This document shows, in pieces, positions 1-8,423 of a stretch of 41,317 nt of DNA. The first letter of the stretch is position 1, and each line of letters begins with the position of its first letter. Source of the DNA: an uncultured bacterium (GTDB lineage: Bacteria; Cyanobacteriota; Vampirovibrionia; Gastranaerophilales; Gastranaerophilaceae); contig CABRZP010000015.1 of assembly GCA_902475545.1 (NCBI GenBank), positions 1-41,317 of the forward strand. Direction: 5' to 3'. A program made the position numbers and the translations under genes. The notes beneath the pieces are model-generated. The model made no database searches, was not told where the DNA came from, and saw only the letters and a list, made by a program, of their open reading frames with translations.

Positions 1-16
1 AAATTCTGTTTCTTCA

Positions 17-53
17 TTTCTTTCTCTTTTATTGCGAGTAAAAGAGAAAGAAA
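17..53. repeat. Perfect 15-bp inverted repeat with 7-nt loop
   Basis: Positions 17-31 and 39-53 are perfect reverse complements made of C/T-rich and G/A-rich tracts, separated by a 7-base loop. A further similar purine-rich tract follows at about 60-76. Bases 1-157 contain no convincing gene. The sequence style resembles short dispersed intergenic palindromes of bacteria, but I can see only this one copy, so membership of a repeat family is a guess. No U run follows on either strand, so it is not an obvious terminator. Confidence 0.6.
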
Positions 54-157
54 CGTAAGCAAAGAAAGAGAAAAACGCTGACTGAATGAAACGAGTTATC
101 AGAAACTACGTTTCCGAACCTTCCTTTGGCTATCCTGCGGATAATATTATTTATGTA

Positions 158-279
158 AAACCTTTAAGGATTGTAAAAATAATCAAAAAATAATGGCAAA
201 AAATATATTGATGTGTCCCAATGCTAAAGGGACATCTAGAGATGATAAATCCGGTTAGTACAAATAACATCAAAACAAG
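158..279 (+). repeat. 122-bp repeat, copy 1 (duplicated 5' region of the nucleotidase gene)
   Basis: This segment is identical base for base to the reverse complement of 7485-7606, with partial similarity for about 10 bases beyond each end. In the other copy it comprises the intergenic DNA, a TGTCCC/GGGACA hairpin and the first codons of the 5'-nucleotidase-like gene. Here that reading frame soon ends (see 242-304). The two copies face each other about 7.2 kb apart. Confidence 0.95.
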
Positions 280-304
280 TATTTTTACTATCTATATGTT
301 ATAA
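242..304 (+). pseudogene. Truncated 5' fragment of the 5'-nucleotidase-like gene
   Basis: The frame starts with the same residues as the nucleotidase (MINPVSTNNIKTSIF) and then reads TIYML and a stop, so only 20 codons exist. The first 13 codons lie inside the exact duplicate. The stop codon overlaps the TATAAT box of the downstream permease. It is most simply a remnant left by duplication or rearrangement. Expression of the 20-residue peptide cannot be excluded. Confidence 0.7.
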
Positions 305-305
305 T
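297..305 (+). promoter_or_regulatory. Extended -10 promoter element, probably giving a leaderless mRNA
   Basis: TGTTATAAT matches the extended -10 consensus (TGn plus TATAAT at 300-305). Exactly six bases separate it from the permease ATG at 312, so a transcript starting about 7 nt after the hexamer would begin at or next to the start codon. No Shine-Dalgarno sequence is present. Confidence 0.65.
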
Positions 306-311
306 GGATTT

Positions 312-1136
312 ATGGTTAATTGGAGAAAGATTTTAGGGTATTTTTGTTTAATTTTGATTGCAATTAGTATGCTATATCCTTTTTTTGCAATGTTAAATCT
401 TTCTTTTGTTCCTAACAGTGAAATTTATAATCAAGGCGGTAAAATTTTTTATTCACCGTTAACTTTAGACAATTACGGTAATGTGTTTGAAAAAATACCA
501 ATTTGGAAATATTTCATTAATAGTCTTTTTGTTGCTTTAGTTACAACTTTTGGACAGGTAATCATATCTGCACTGGCAGGATATGCATTTGCAAGAATGA
601 AATTTAAATTTAGAGATGCATTATTTTTAATTATTTTAATTACCATGTTGGTTCCGCCACAGGTTAATATAATTCCTTTGTTTTTTCTAATGAGGCAGTT
701 TCATTGGATAAATACTTATCAAGCTCTAATTTTGCCGGGGTTATTTGGTGGGTTTGGAATATTTATGATGCGTCAATATTTTCTTGGGTTACCTAAAGAT
801 CTGGAAGAATCTGCAAAAATTGATGGCTGTAATATTTTTTCAACATTTTTTAAAATTGCATTACCGTTAGCAATTCCGGTTATTGCAACTCTTTCAATCT
901 TTACATTTGTTACTACTTGGAATAGTTTTATGTGGCCATTAATTGTTACAAATACTGAAACAATGCGAACTCTGCCTGTTGGCTTGGCAATATTTAAAGG
1001 CAGCTTTAGAGAAATTACATTGTGGGGGGATTTATTAGCGTGTTCTGTAATTTGTACAATTCCTGTTGTCGGTGTTTTTTTATTGGGTAAAAAATATTTT
1101 ATTAATGATATATTGCAGGGTGGAGTTAAAGAATAA
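312..1136 (+). CDS. Carbohydrate ABC transporter permease (MalG/UgpE type)
   Basis: This 274-residue integral membrane protein would form one half of the channel of a binding-protein-dependent sugar importer. Six hydrophobic segments are visible, beginning at residues 8-28. The cytoplasmic EAA loop that docks on the ATPase is present (LEESAKIDGCNIFSTFFKIALP, residues about 163-184). Length is normal for the MalG subfamily. The usual partners (binding protein, MalF-type permease, ATPase) are not in the window, so it is an orphan here; a partner operon could lie elsewhere. The 5' side is a duplicated gene fragment, which suggests that a rearrangement separated it from its operon. The ATG follows an extended -10 box by six bases and lacks a ribosome-binding site. 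The substrate cannot be told from the sequence. Confidence 0.9.
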   Translation: MVNWRKILGYFCLILIAISMLYPFFAMLNLSFVPNSEIYNQGGKIFYSPLTLDNYGNVFEKIPIWKYFINSLFVALVTTFGQVIISALAGYAFARMKFKFRDALFLIILITMLVPPQVNIIPLFFLMRQFHWINTYQALILPGLFGGFGIFMMRQYFLGLPKDLEESAKIDGCNIFSTFFKIALPLAIPVIATLSIFTFVTTWNSFMWPLIVTNTETMRTLPVGLAIFKGSFREITLWGDLLACSVICTIPVVGVFLLGKKYFINDILQGGVKE

Positions 1137-1228
1137 GTAAATATTGCTATTCTTGATTGTATAACTATGGAATATGTTTTTCTTCTCTTTTTGTTAATCT
1201 ATGTGCGTAGAAAAGAAAGGAGACAGAT

Positions 1229-1534
1229 ATGTTTTATAATGTTTTAAAAGCTAAAGATATTGCGGATTGTGGTGACGAAAAATTTAAAAAAGTTGTGTTG
1301 ATGGAACATGAAAATAATTGTTTATCTGTTATTGCAATCAAAAAAGACGAAGTTATAGATACTCATACATCTGTTTGTGATGCTGCGGTATATGTATTAG
1401 ATGGAGAAATTGAAATACATTTTGATGCTCAAAAATTTAAAGTTGACAAGGGCGAAATATTAATGTTTAAGAAAGATACACAGCATAAAGTTGTTGCACA
1501 AAAAGATAGTAAATTCCTTTTAATAAAAATCTAA
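1229..1534 (+). CDS. Small cupin-domain protein
   Basis: This 101-residue protein is a single conserved beta-barrel cupin 2 domain. Cupin motif 1 is seen at about residues 45-60 (THTSVCDAAVYVLDGEIEI), followed by the G-D/E-I turn and motif 2 ending in a histidine at about 86 (FKKDTQHKVV). Such proteins bind a metal or a small ligand, and the exact role is unknown. The first motif keeps only one clear metal-ligand histidine (H46), so metal binding may be weak. A good ribosome-binding site (AAGGAG) precedes the ATG and a strong terminator follows at 1542, so it is a single-gene unit. Confidence 0.8.
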   Translation: MFYNVLKAKDIADCGDEKFKKVVLMEHENNCLSVIAIKKDEVIDTHTSVCDAAVYVLDGEIEIHFDAQKFKVDKGEILMFKKDTQHKVVAQKDSKFLLIKI

Positions 1535-1541
1535 ATGTACT

Positions 1542-1570
1542 AAAGGAGGTTTATTAACCTCCTTTTTTGT
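1542..1570 (+). terminator. Rho-independent terminator after the cupin gene
   Basis: A perfect stem (AAAGGAGGTT / AACCTCCTTT) with a four-base TATT loop is followed by a run of T. It lies 7 bases after the cupin stop. Confidence 0.95.
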
Positions 1571-1674
1571 AAATTTATTTTAACAAAAAAAGATTTCAGA
1601 GCAAATTTGTATATTTACAAATATTATAGATGGAGATAGATAGTGCATTTACCATAAGTATGAAAGGATTTTAT

Positions 1675-2940
1675 ATGGCAATCAATATTCAAAAAATAGC
1701 ATCCGAAAGTGCTGCAACCTTAAAAGGAAAAATGATGGGCGGAGTTTCCAGAGAGAGTGCGGTTGATGCAATTACCGGTGCAGCAACTAAAGTTGCAGAT
1801 ATTATGACAGAAGAAGCAAAAGCAGCTCAACGTAATTTCCAATCTTCAATTGATCAATTGAGACATACTCATGCTCAAGAAATTGCATCTAAAGATACAT
1901 TTATAAAAGGTCAAGCAACTGAAATTACAGAAACTAAATCAGCGTTAACACAATCTCAACAAGAAAATGCAACCTTAGGTAAAAAACTATCTGGTCTTGC
2001 TGAGAGAATTAAAAGAGCAGCAACCTTCCGTCGTATTAAAACTAACCCTGACGGAACAGAAGTTTTTGCAAAATCTAGTATAAATGGTGCAAAAATGGAA
2101 AAAGTTGTTAATAAGGATGGTAAAACTGTTCAGATAAATGTTGAACAACTTGATGGCAGTGTTAGACGTACTACTTATAACCCTGAAACAGGTAAACCTA
2201 TTAGAACATATACAAATACAGGTAAAGAAGCTGTTGAAATTCTTTATGATCAATATGGACGTTCAGTAAAAACAAGAAAAGTAAATGTAAAAAAAGCAGA
2301 TGCTCAAAAAGCTCCAAAACCTACTGTTGTATTAACTAAAATTCTTCGAGATGATGATGGTGTGAGAGAACTTGAATCTAAAATGTCAGATGGTTCAATT
2401 AAAAAAGTTATGGTATTAAAAAGTAATGGTGAGATAATTCAATCAAGCCACGCTTCTACAAGAGATTATTGGTCTGCTACAGGTGTATGGTATAGCAAAG
2501 AGAATGATGGTGTTAGAAGATTTGTTAAACGTACAAGAAATGACGCCGGAAAAATCGTTGAAAAGTGGGAAACAATTCATCCAAGCGGTATAAAAGTTGT
2601 AACTCCATATTCAACAGTTACTGATGATTTTGGTATAACCAGAATAACTGAAAGAATGACATTCCCTAAATCTTCTAAGGTAAAACGTATTGATAGAATT
2701 ACGGTAGAGGGTTCAAATGGTCCGGCTAAAGAAGTTATTAAAATGAAAGACGGTACTATTTATGAATTAACAGATTTTGTTCAACAAAATCTTAGCGGTG
2801 CACGAGTTCGTAACAAGCAAATTGTTCCTACAAAGGGTGTTAAAATTGCAAAAGATGGTACAAGAACGCCTTTTGAACCAGTGTTAGATTGGTTAAAAAC
2901 ATTACATCCGGAATATAACAATGAGTTATATAAAGCATAG
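1675..2940 (+). CDS. Unknown protein with coiled coil and beta-repeat-like C-terminal region
   Basis: I do not recognise this 421-residue protein. Residues about 20-115 are rich in A, E, Q and K with heptad character and predict a coiled coil. From about residue 115 there are many short charged segments around DG or NG turns (for example NPDGTE, NKDGKTVQI, LDGSVRRTTYNPETGK), as in beta-hairpin repeat proteins of the YD/RHS or toxin-repeat style, but the repeats are irregular. No signal peptide or membrane segment is seen. I chose the ATG at 1675 because AAAGGA lies at a proper distance before it; the in-frame ATG at 1630 has no ribosome-binding site. A bidirectional terminator closes the gene. 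Confidence 0.75.
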   Translation: MAINIQKIASESAATLKGKMMGGVSRESAVDAITGAATKVADIMTEEAKAAQRNFQSSIDQLRHTHAQEIASKDTFIKGQATEITETKSALTQSQQENATLGKKLSGLAERIKRAATFRRIKTNPDGTEVFAKSSINGAKMEKVVNKDGKTVQINVEQLDGSVRRTTYNPETGKPIRTYTNTGKEAVEILYDQYGRSVKTRKVNVKKADAQKAPKPTVVLTKILRDDDGVRELESKMSDGSIKKVMVLKSNGEIIQSSHASTRDYWSATGVWYSKENDGVRRFVKRTRNDAGKIVEKWETIHPSGIKVVTPYSTVTDDFGITRITERMTFPKSSKVKRIDRITVEGSNGPAKEVIKMKDGTIYELTDFVQQNLSGARVRNKQIVPTKGVKIAKDGTRTPFEPVLDWLKTLHPEYNNELYKA

Positions 2941-2954
2941 AAAATATCAACAAT

Positions 2955-2994
2955 AAAAAAAGGCGGCTCAGATTTATCTGAGCCGCCTTTTTTT
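2955..2994. terminator. Bidirectional rho-independent terminator
   Basis: A perfect GC-rich stem (GGCGGCTCAGA / TCTGAGCCGCC, extended by A/T pairs) with a 4-base loop is flanked by A and T runs. It serves both the plus-strand gene ending at 2940 and the minus-strand gene ending at 2996. Confidence 0.95.
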
Positions 2995-2995
2995 A

Positions 2996-4096
2996 TTAAA
3001 ATACTTTTGGTATAAATCTGTATTTAACTTTTTCAACATATTGTTGATATGCTTTATCCTGCATTAAATGTCGTTCTTCTGTTATTGCTCTCAGGTAATA
3101 AACATAACCCCATCCAATAATACCTGCAGTAAGTAATACTATTTCAATCGGATATAAGCCGGAGAAGTATACAGGAATTGTTGTAAATATAATGTAGCAA
3201 AATTGCATTATATAATTTGGATGTCTAACTATACTATACGGGAATCCTGTTACAATTCCTCTATTTGTAAGGTTGCCGGATTTTGTCCCCAGTCTTGCCA
3301 CAGAAATAAAAATTCCAAGGTTTGCAAGAATTATAAGTATATTTAGTGTTATTCTTAGTGTAAAGTTATCAACAGGAACAATGTTTTCATCCGGTGTCGG
3401 TATTATTTTTTCAGATAATAACATAAATGGATAATAGCACATCAGGCATGTTATGACTCCAAGTGGAGTTGTATCTACACTTTTAATTTTGTTTTTAAAC
3501 AAATCAAGTTCTGTTATATAGCTGAAACCAAGAATTATTGTGGTCAGCATTATAAGCATTTTTACCCACATATCTGAAGAGTCATCAATATATTGGAATA
3601 TTCCGGCATATAAACCTGCACTCTGTGTATATAAATGAGCCTGTACAAACATTTCTTTTAAAAAGTTTATATTATACCCAATTGACGGAATAAATTTATT
3701 GCATAAAAGATTTATACTATAGTATCCAAAAAATGCTTTCATAAATGTTATCATAAGAGCCTGTTTTTCGGATTCGTTAGGGGTGATATTTTGGACAAAT
3801 TCAGCTGTTGAAACTTTCTTAAATTGTCGTTTTATATATTCTAAAATAGTTACATTTCGAGATTGAAGAACTGATTGAGGCTTGAATTTCAAAAATATTG
3901 GAAGTGCAAAAACAATATAACAAATATAATATATTAAGAAAAACAGAATGTAGTTAAAACCTTCGTTATCAATACTGTCATTTAAGATTGGACAAAATGT
4001 TATAAATAATAATACTAATCCGTATATCAGTATTGATGATAAATAATGTTTTAAAACATCTTTTGTTGTAACTTCCTGTTTTAGATTTTCTTCCAT
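2996..4096 (-). CDS. Polytopic membrane protein with isoprenylcysteine/phospholipid methyltransferase-like C-terminus
   Basis: This 366-residue protein has about eight hydrophobic segments. The C-terminal third carries the ICMT/PEMT-type signature: a Y-S-I-V-R-H-P-N-Y block at about residues 289-297, then a membrane pair and the E-E-R-H-L ... Y-x-x-Y block at about 340-355. In that family these residues bind S-adenosylmethionine and methylate a lipid or prenylated thiol at the membrane. The N-terminal 200 residues have no family I recognise. The gene follows prfB by 15 bp with a good AGAGGA site, so the two are probably co-transcribed. The substrate is unknown. Confidence 0.75.
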   Translation of the reverse strand: MEENLKQEVTTKDVLKHYLSSILIYGLVLLFITFCPILNDSIDNEGFNYILFFLIYYICYIVFALPIFLKFKPQSVLQSRNVTILEYIKRQFKKVSTAEFVQNITPNESEKQALMITFMKAFFGYYSINLLCNKFIPSIGYNINFLKEMFVQAHLYTQSAGLYAGIFQYIDDSSDMWVKMLIMLTTIILGFSYITELDLFKNKIKSVDTTPLGVITCLMCYYPFMLLSEKIIPTPDENIVPVDNFTLRITLNILIILANLGIFISVARLGTKSGNLTNRGIVTGFPYSIVRHPNYIMQFCYIIFTTIPVYFSGLYPIEIVLLTAGIIGWGYVYYLRAITEERHLMQDKAYQQYVEKVKYRFIPKVF

Positions 4097-4111
4097 AATA
4101 ATATCCTCTTT

Positions 4112-5201
4112 TTATTTTGCTTTTGATCTTAAATAACTTTCTACAAATTCGTCTAAATTTCCATCCATAACAGAATCTACATTTCCAACTTCACAACCTG
4201 TTCTATGATCTTTTACCATTTTGTATGGATGGAACACATAAGAACGAATTTGTGAGCCAAAATTAATATCAGCACTTTCACCTTTTATATCTGAAAGTTT
4301 TTTCTCGTGTTCAGCTTCTTTTATTGCTAACAGTTTAGATACAAGAATTTGCATTGCGTATTCTTTATTTTGGAGTTGAGAACGTTCTTGTTGACATTTA
4401 ACAACAATTCCGGATGGTTTATGGCATATTCTGACAGCAGTTTCAACTTTATTCACATTTTGTCCGCCAGCTCCTCCTGAACGCATAGTTGTGACTTCTA
4501 AGTCCTCAGGTGGTATAACAATAGTTTTTTCAAAGTTTTCAATAATTGGAGTAACTTCAACAGATGCAAAACTTGTTTGCCTTTTTCCGTTAGCATTGAA
4601 TGGTGAAATTCTAACAAGACGATGTACTCCCTTTTCTGCTTTTGAATATCCAAATGCATATTTTCCGCAGATTTTGATTGTTGCTGATTTGATTCCGGCT
4701 TCTTCTCCGTCTAATTTATCCAGCAGCTCAACTTTCCATTCTCTTTTTTCAGCCCATCGGAGATACATTCTTAAAAGCATACTTGCCCAATCTTGAGCGT
4801 CAGTACCTCCGGCTCCTGCGTTAATAGTTAAAATAGCATCACTTAGATCATATTCTCCGGATAACATTTGTTGAAGTTCGAATTTTTCAAGTTCTTTTTC
4901 GAGATTTTTTACATCATTAAAACTTGTAGTAATAAGTTCATTATCTTGCAGTTCTAGCGAGGTTTCACTGTCGTCAATAATTTGAAACCACTTATTAAGT
5001 TTGTCTAAAATTTCTTTTTTCTCTTTTATTTCTTGCCCAATTTTGGAAACTTTATCTGTATCAGACCAAATTTCAGGATTTTGCATTTCTTTATCCAGAG
5101 TATCTAATTCCTTCTGCAGTTTTTGCGGGTCAAAGACACTCCTTAATTTTTAATAATCTGGGTTTTATTATATTTAAATTTTGTTTTAATTCCATTTCCA
5201 T
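4112..5201 (-). CDS. prfB: Peptide chain release factor 2, with programmed +1 frameshift
   Basis: RF2 reads UGA and UAA stops and triggers peptide release. The product is 362 residues: 23 codons in frame 0 from the ATG at 5201 (MEMELKQN...), then a +1 shift and 339 codons. At 5130-5144 the minus strand reads AAGGAGTGTCTTTGAC, an internal Shine-Dalgarno, a 3-base spacer, CTT, in-frame TGA and C. This is the same arrangement as the E. coli prfB autoregulatory site. The second frame starts DPQKLQKELD, typical of RF2. The tripeptide anticodon SPF is at about residues 199-201 and the catalytic GGQ at about 245-247. A -10-like TAATAT lies six bases before the ATG, with no Shine-Dalgarno sequence for the start itself. 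Annotators that ignore the shift would start at 5086 and lose 38 residues. Confidence 0.97.
5129..5144 (-). promoter_or_regulatory. prfB: prfB programmed frameshift site
   Basis: The site consists of internal Shine-Dalgarno AAGGAG (5144-5139), spacer TGT, slippery CTT (5135-5133), stop TGA (5132-5130) and C. When RF2 is scarce, ribosomes pause at TGA and slip +1 into the long frame. The spacing equals that of the well-studied E. coli site. Confidence 0.95.
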
Positions 5202-5276
5202 ACATCAATATTATTATAAAAAATACTCTCTTGCAATTCATTTAGGTGTTGTTATAATTATAGAAAGAGAGATTAT

Positions 5277-6050
5277 ATGGATATTTTTAAATCTTTAAAA
5301 GATATATATAGTGGTGAAAATGCTATCTTTAATCATATAGCATTGTTTTCCTTTATTGGAATAATGGTAATTTCAATCTTAAACTATTGTTATTCAGCTT
5401 TTGGGCATGTTTTAATCGGTTCTTTTTTAGATTTTGTTGCAATATCACCTTTGCGGACTTATCTGTTTCTTTTGTTGGGAATAATGCTTATATTATTTTT
5501 AACAGGTTTTTCTTATAATTGGGTTCATCGTGTTTTTTGCGGTAAGATTTTGCTTCCTGAATTATCATTATGTTCCTATACTGTATTTTTAAAAATGCTG
5601 CCGGTATTTTTTATTTGGAATATTTATTCGATAGCTGTTTTTTTAGTCGGGGTCATGCTTCCATTTAATTCGTCTCTATTTTATATTTATTATTCTTTAT
5701 TTATTTGTATGCTTCCATTTGTTTTTGTCATTTACGTGTTATTTGCACAGGATTTCAAATATAAAAAATGCTTTTTTAATCCGTTTTTTATTTTTAAGGT
5801 TATTAATATAACATTGGGCTTAATTATAAAACTATTATTACAATTGTTCTTACTAGCTGTAATTCCTACTGTGATAGTTTTTTTAATTTTGCATTGTGCT
5901 CAAATTATAGAGCAGCAATCTGTAAAATTGGGCTTGAAAATTATGGGGTTATGTGTTTCAGCATATTCTATATTTATTCTTCAGGCATTATTCAATATTC
6001 AGGTTGCAAAATTTGTTCAAAAATTGCAGGATAAATTTCCTATCTCTTAA
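5277..6050 (+). CDS. Unknown multi-pass membrane protein
   Basis: This 257-residue, very hydrophobic protein has about six membrane segments, starting at residues 20-45, and short loops. No family motif is recognised, and it contains few charged residues outside the first 18 and last 15 positions. An extended -10 box (TGTTATAAT, hexamer at 5253-5258) and a short leader with AGAGAG precede the ATG. It is divergent from prfB, and its last four bases overlap the end of the convergent phosphoesterase gene. Confidence 0.75.
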   Translation: MDIFKSLKDIYSGENAIFNHIALFSFIGIMVISILNYCYSAFGHVLIGSFLDFVAISPLRTYLFLLLGIMLILFLTGFSYNWVHRVFCGKILLPELSLCSYTVFLKMLPVFFIWNIYSIAVFLVGVMLPFNSSLFYIYYSLFICMLPFVFVIYVLFAQDFKYKKCFFNPFFIFKVINITLGLIIKLLLQLFLLAVIPTVIVFLILHCAQIIEQQSVKLGLKIMGLCVSAYSIFILQALFNIQVAKFVQKLQDKFPIS

Positions 6051-7522
6051 ATAATTTTAATTCTGCCGTCATCTTTTATGTCAACAGCATCTTTTTCTTT
6101 TTTTAGAATAGCTTTCACACATTTAGTTGCATCAAAAGAGTATTTTTCAATGATTCTGTCAGGTTGATTAAGCATTTTAAATCCGTCATTACCTTGAGCA
6201 CAGTAGTCATTAAGTATTGTTGTATAGAATTTATCATTTCGAGGGTTATCTATATTTATTGGTATTTCTTTACCTGTTTTATCAATAAATGTGATGGATT
6301 TAACTGTGCCATTAGTTGTTACGGTGTAGTTTAAGCCGGAAGCATAGAATATTCCCGGTTTATTTGCAATGTTAGTGAATGATTTTGCAGAAAGTTTTAT
6401 AGCATCGACAATTTCTTTTTCTGAATATTTAACTTTATACAATTTATTTTGGAAAGGTAGAATATCGGTTAATATTCTGGTATCAACTTTACCTTTTTCA
6501 AAGTACCCGCGAATATTTGCAGATGGTAAAATCGCAATATCAACATCTAAGTCTTTTCTCATGCAATCAGTTATAAAATATGCATGCGGATTTGGTTCTA
6601 TTAAGTCATGCGATAATGGACCCGGTGCGGAATTAATATATCCGTAAGTTTCTTTTACTCCAAAGATTTTATCAAAAAGATATTTAATTGGTGCGTATCT
6701 TTTAAATTCTCTTGTGTTTCCTACATTGTTTTGAACTTTTTTTATTACACCATTTTGGTCAAATTCAAGATTTAGAATTCCGAAATTTTTTCCATCACGC
6801 CCGGCTTGTGTAATTATTACAGGTTCTCCGGTTTTTGAATAGAATAAATTTTCCCCTTCTTTAACGTCAAATAGGAGATCGTGTGAATGACCTCCTAATA
6901 TTACATCTATCCCTTGTGTTTGATTTGCTATAATTTTATCTAAAGTATATCCAAGATGTGAAAGTAGTATAATTTTATTTATTCCTTGGCTCTGAAGTCT
7001 GTTTGCTTCAGTTTGGATATCTTCAATTGTTTCTTTTACTTTGTCTACGGTTATATCTTTTTGGATTGAACCTTCTTTTGAACGTTTGTATAAGTCAATT
7101 GGTGTTGTACCTATAATTCCGTATTTGTGTCCGTTGTGTTCTTCTATAGTGGAAGAATGTACTTTTTTGAACCAAGGACTACGAGGGTTTATTTTTACAT
7201 TGCTTGATAAAAGGTTATAATCTATTTGGGGTAAAATTGTATTTATCTTATTCTGCATATCATATTCATGATTACCTATAGCAGAAGAGGTTATACCGAT
7301 TTTTTTCTGAAACATGACAGCAAGTTGATTGGTTTTAAAGTCTTCACCAATCATGATGTCTCCGGAGGATAATTTTAAAGTATCAACATCTTTGTCTTTA
7401 TTTCTTGCATCAAATGCATTAGCTGCTGTGACAGTACGTTCCATGTTGATTGATTTTCCATGGTAATCATTGATGTAAAAAATGCTTGTTTTGATGTTAT
7501 TTGTACTAACCGGATTTATCAT
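6047..7522 (-). CDS. 5'-nucleotidase/UshA-like metallophosphoesterase
   Basis: This protein of about 491 residues has the two-domain layout of 5'-nucleotidases. The N-terminal metallophosphoesterase motifs are all present: NDYHG, SSGDIM, GNHEYD, LSHLGY and GGHSHD. The C-terminal substrate-binding domain follows (ADxxxxxxNxRG-like segment LPSANIRGYF, and the FYASGLNYTV block). Family members dephosphorylate nucleotides, usually outside the membrane, but no signal peptide is visible here, which is unusual. The start is uncertain: ATG at 7522 (MINPVSTNN) or ATG at 7543; neither has a strong ribosome-binding site, and a small hairpin lies between them. The 5' end is duplicated in inverted orientation at 158-279. 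Confidence 0.88.
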   Translation of the reverse strand: MINPVSTNNIKTSIFYINDYHGKSINMERTVTAANAFDARNKDKDVDTLKLSSGDIMIGEDFKTNQLAVMFQKKIGITSSAIGNHEYDMQNKINTILPQIDYNLLSSNVKINPRSPWFKKVHSSTIEEHNGHKYGIIGTTPIDLYKRSKEGSIQKDITVDKVKETIEDIQTEANRLQSQGINKIILLSHLGYTLDKIIANQTQGIDVILGGHSHDLLFDVKEGENLFYSKTGEPVIITQAGRDGKNFGILNLEFDQNGVIKKVQNNVGNTREFKRYAPIKYLFDKIFGVKETYGYINSAPGPLSHDLIEPNPHAYFITDCMRKDLDVDIAILPSANIRGYFEKGKVDTRILTDILPFQNKLYKVKYSEKEIVDAIKLSAKSFTNIANKPGIFYASGLNYTVTTNGTVKSITFIDKTGKEIPINIDNPRNDKFYTTILNDYCAQGNDGFKMLNQPDRIIEKYSFDATKCVKAILKKEKDAVDIKDDGRIKII

Positions 7523-7606
7523 CTCTAGATGTCCCTTTAGCATTGGGACACATCAATATATTTTTTGCCATTATTTTTTGATTATTTTTACAATCCTTAA
7601 AGGTTT
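7485..7606 (-). repeat. 122-bp repeat, copy 2 (inverted relative to copy 1)
   Basis: This copy is the exact reverse complement of 158-279. It spans the spacer after the hydrogenase-type regulator (starting 14 bp beyond its stop) and the first codons of the nucleotidase gene, so this is probably the original locus. Within it, TGTCCC/GGGACA forms a hairpin just upstream of the likely start codon. Confidence 0.95.
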
Positions 7607-7619
7607 ATGTATAATCCTT

Positions 7620-7850
7620 TTAGAATTTCATAATCTGTATGTGCCAGTGCTTTGTTAATTCGTCATAAATTTCGTTTATTTTATCAATAACTTCAATTAA
7701 TACTATTCCATAATTTAAGCATTTGTATTCACCCATAGGATGAAGCCCTATTCTTGTTCTTATGTAACATCCGTATTCTGTTAGTATTTCTTGAAGTTTT
7801 TGAGCTTCCTCTCTTCTATTTTCAACAGATATCCCTATTATTGCTGTCAT
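7620..7850 (-). CDS. TM1266-type putative iron-only hydrogenase system regulator
   Basis: This 76-residue protein consists of one ACT-like ferredoxin-fold domain (AIIGISVENRREEAQKL..., with the central E-Y-G-C-Y-I-R-T-R-I-G-L block). The family is found beside [FeFe]-hydrogenase maturation genes and resembles the C-terminal domain of NikR, with no DNA-binding part. Length is normal. A good AAGGAG site precedes the ATG. No hydrogenase or hydEFG gene is in this window, so its target lies elsewhere. Its presence suggests an anaerobic, hydrogen-producing organism. Confidence 0.8.
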   Translation of the reverse strand: MTAIIGISVENRREEAQKLQEILTEYGCYIRTRIGLHPMGEYKCLNYGIVLIEVIDKINEIYDELTKHWHIQIMKF

Positions 7851-7931
7851 AAATTTCTCCTTATTTTTGTAAATAATATCATGTTGTAATAATTTATTTA
7901 TGCACCAGAAGGGGATAACTATATATTTTAA

Positions 7932-7966
7932 ACAAAAAAATAATACCTAAATCAGGTATTATTCTT
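7932..7966 (-). terminator. Rho-independent terminator
   Basis: On the minus strand a 10-bp stem (AATAATACCT / AGGTATTATT) is followed by a run of seven T. It lies about 30 bases after the stop of the gene at 7995-8312. Confidence 0.9.
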
Positions 7967-7994
7967 TGTAAGGTTTAAATAATTTGATAATCTA

Positions 7995-8312
7995 CTATTC
8001 TATATCAAGATTATCGGTGGCTTGAAGCTGTTTTTTCTTGATGTTGTGAATTACAGCATCTACTAACAACTCATAAGATTTCATGCTTTCAACATTTGGA
8101 AATTCTTGTTTGAGTTGGGCTCTGACCATTGCTTCCAGCTCTTGTTCGTCAGAAAATATTCCTAGATTGTCTACACCGCTTATTGCTTCTAAATAATCTG
8201 TGGTGCTTTTATCTAATGTATTTTTATGAGAAAAAGTATTTAAATTAAGTTTTAAATTAACTTTTTCTTGTAATTTTTTTACGACTTTTAGGTTTTTTAT
8301 TCGGTTAAACAT
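7995..8312 (-). CDS. Small unknown protein
   Basis: This 105-residue, probably soluble and helical protein has a basic N-terminal third (14 K/R in the first 36 residues) and an acidic C-terminal part. No family is recognised. An AGAGG site lies at a normal distance before the ATG, and a strong terminator follows, so the gene looks real. The central part (residues 53-75) with E, D and Q pairs could form a helical hairpin. Confidence 0.65.
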   Translation of the reverse strand: MFNRIKNLKVVKKLQEKVNLKLNLNTFSHKNTLDKSTTDYLEAISGVDNLGIFSDEQELEAMVRAQLKQEFPNVESMKSYELLVDAVIHNIKKKQLQATDNLDIE

Positions 8313-8423
8313 GACTTACCTCTACATTTTACCTTCTTGTAATATTTTAAAGTATCCTCAAAGAAATAATTGACTTTTTAACAATATTAATTTACAAATA
8401 TTAACAAAATTTTTGTAGTTTTA

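Noticed and set aside
1..157. Insertion-sequence end or transposon remnant
   Set aside because: There is a hairpin but no transposase fragment, target duplication or second end in the window.
158..7606. Phase-variable promoter inversion by the 122-bp inverted copies
   Set aside because: Both copies carry the same upstream DNA and face inward, so inversion would not simply turn a gene on or off, and no invertase gene is present.
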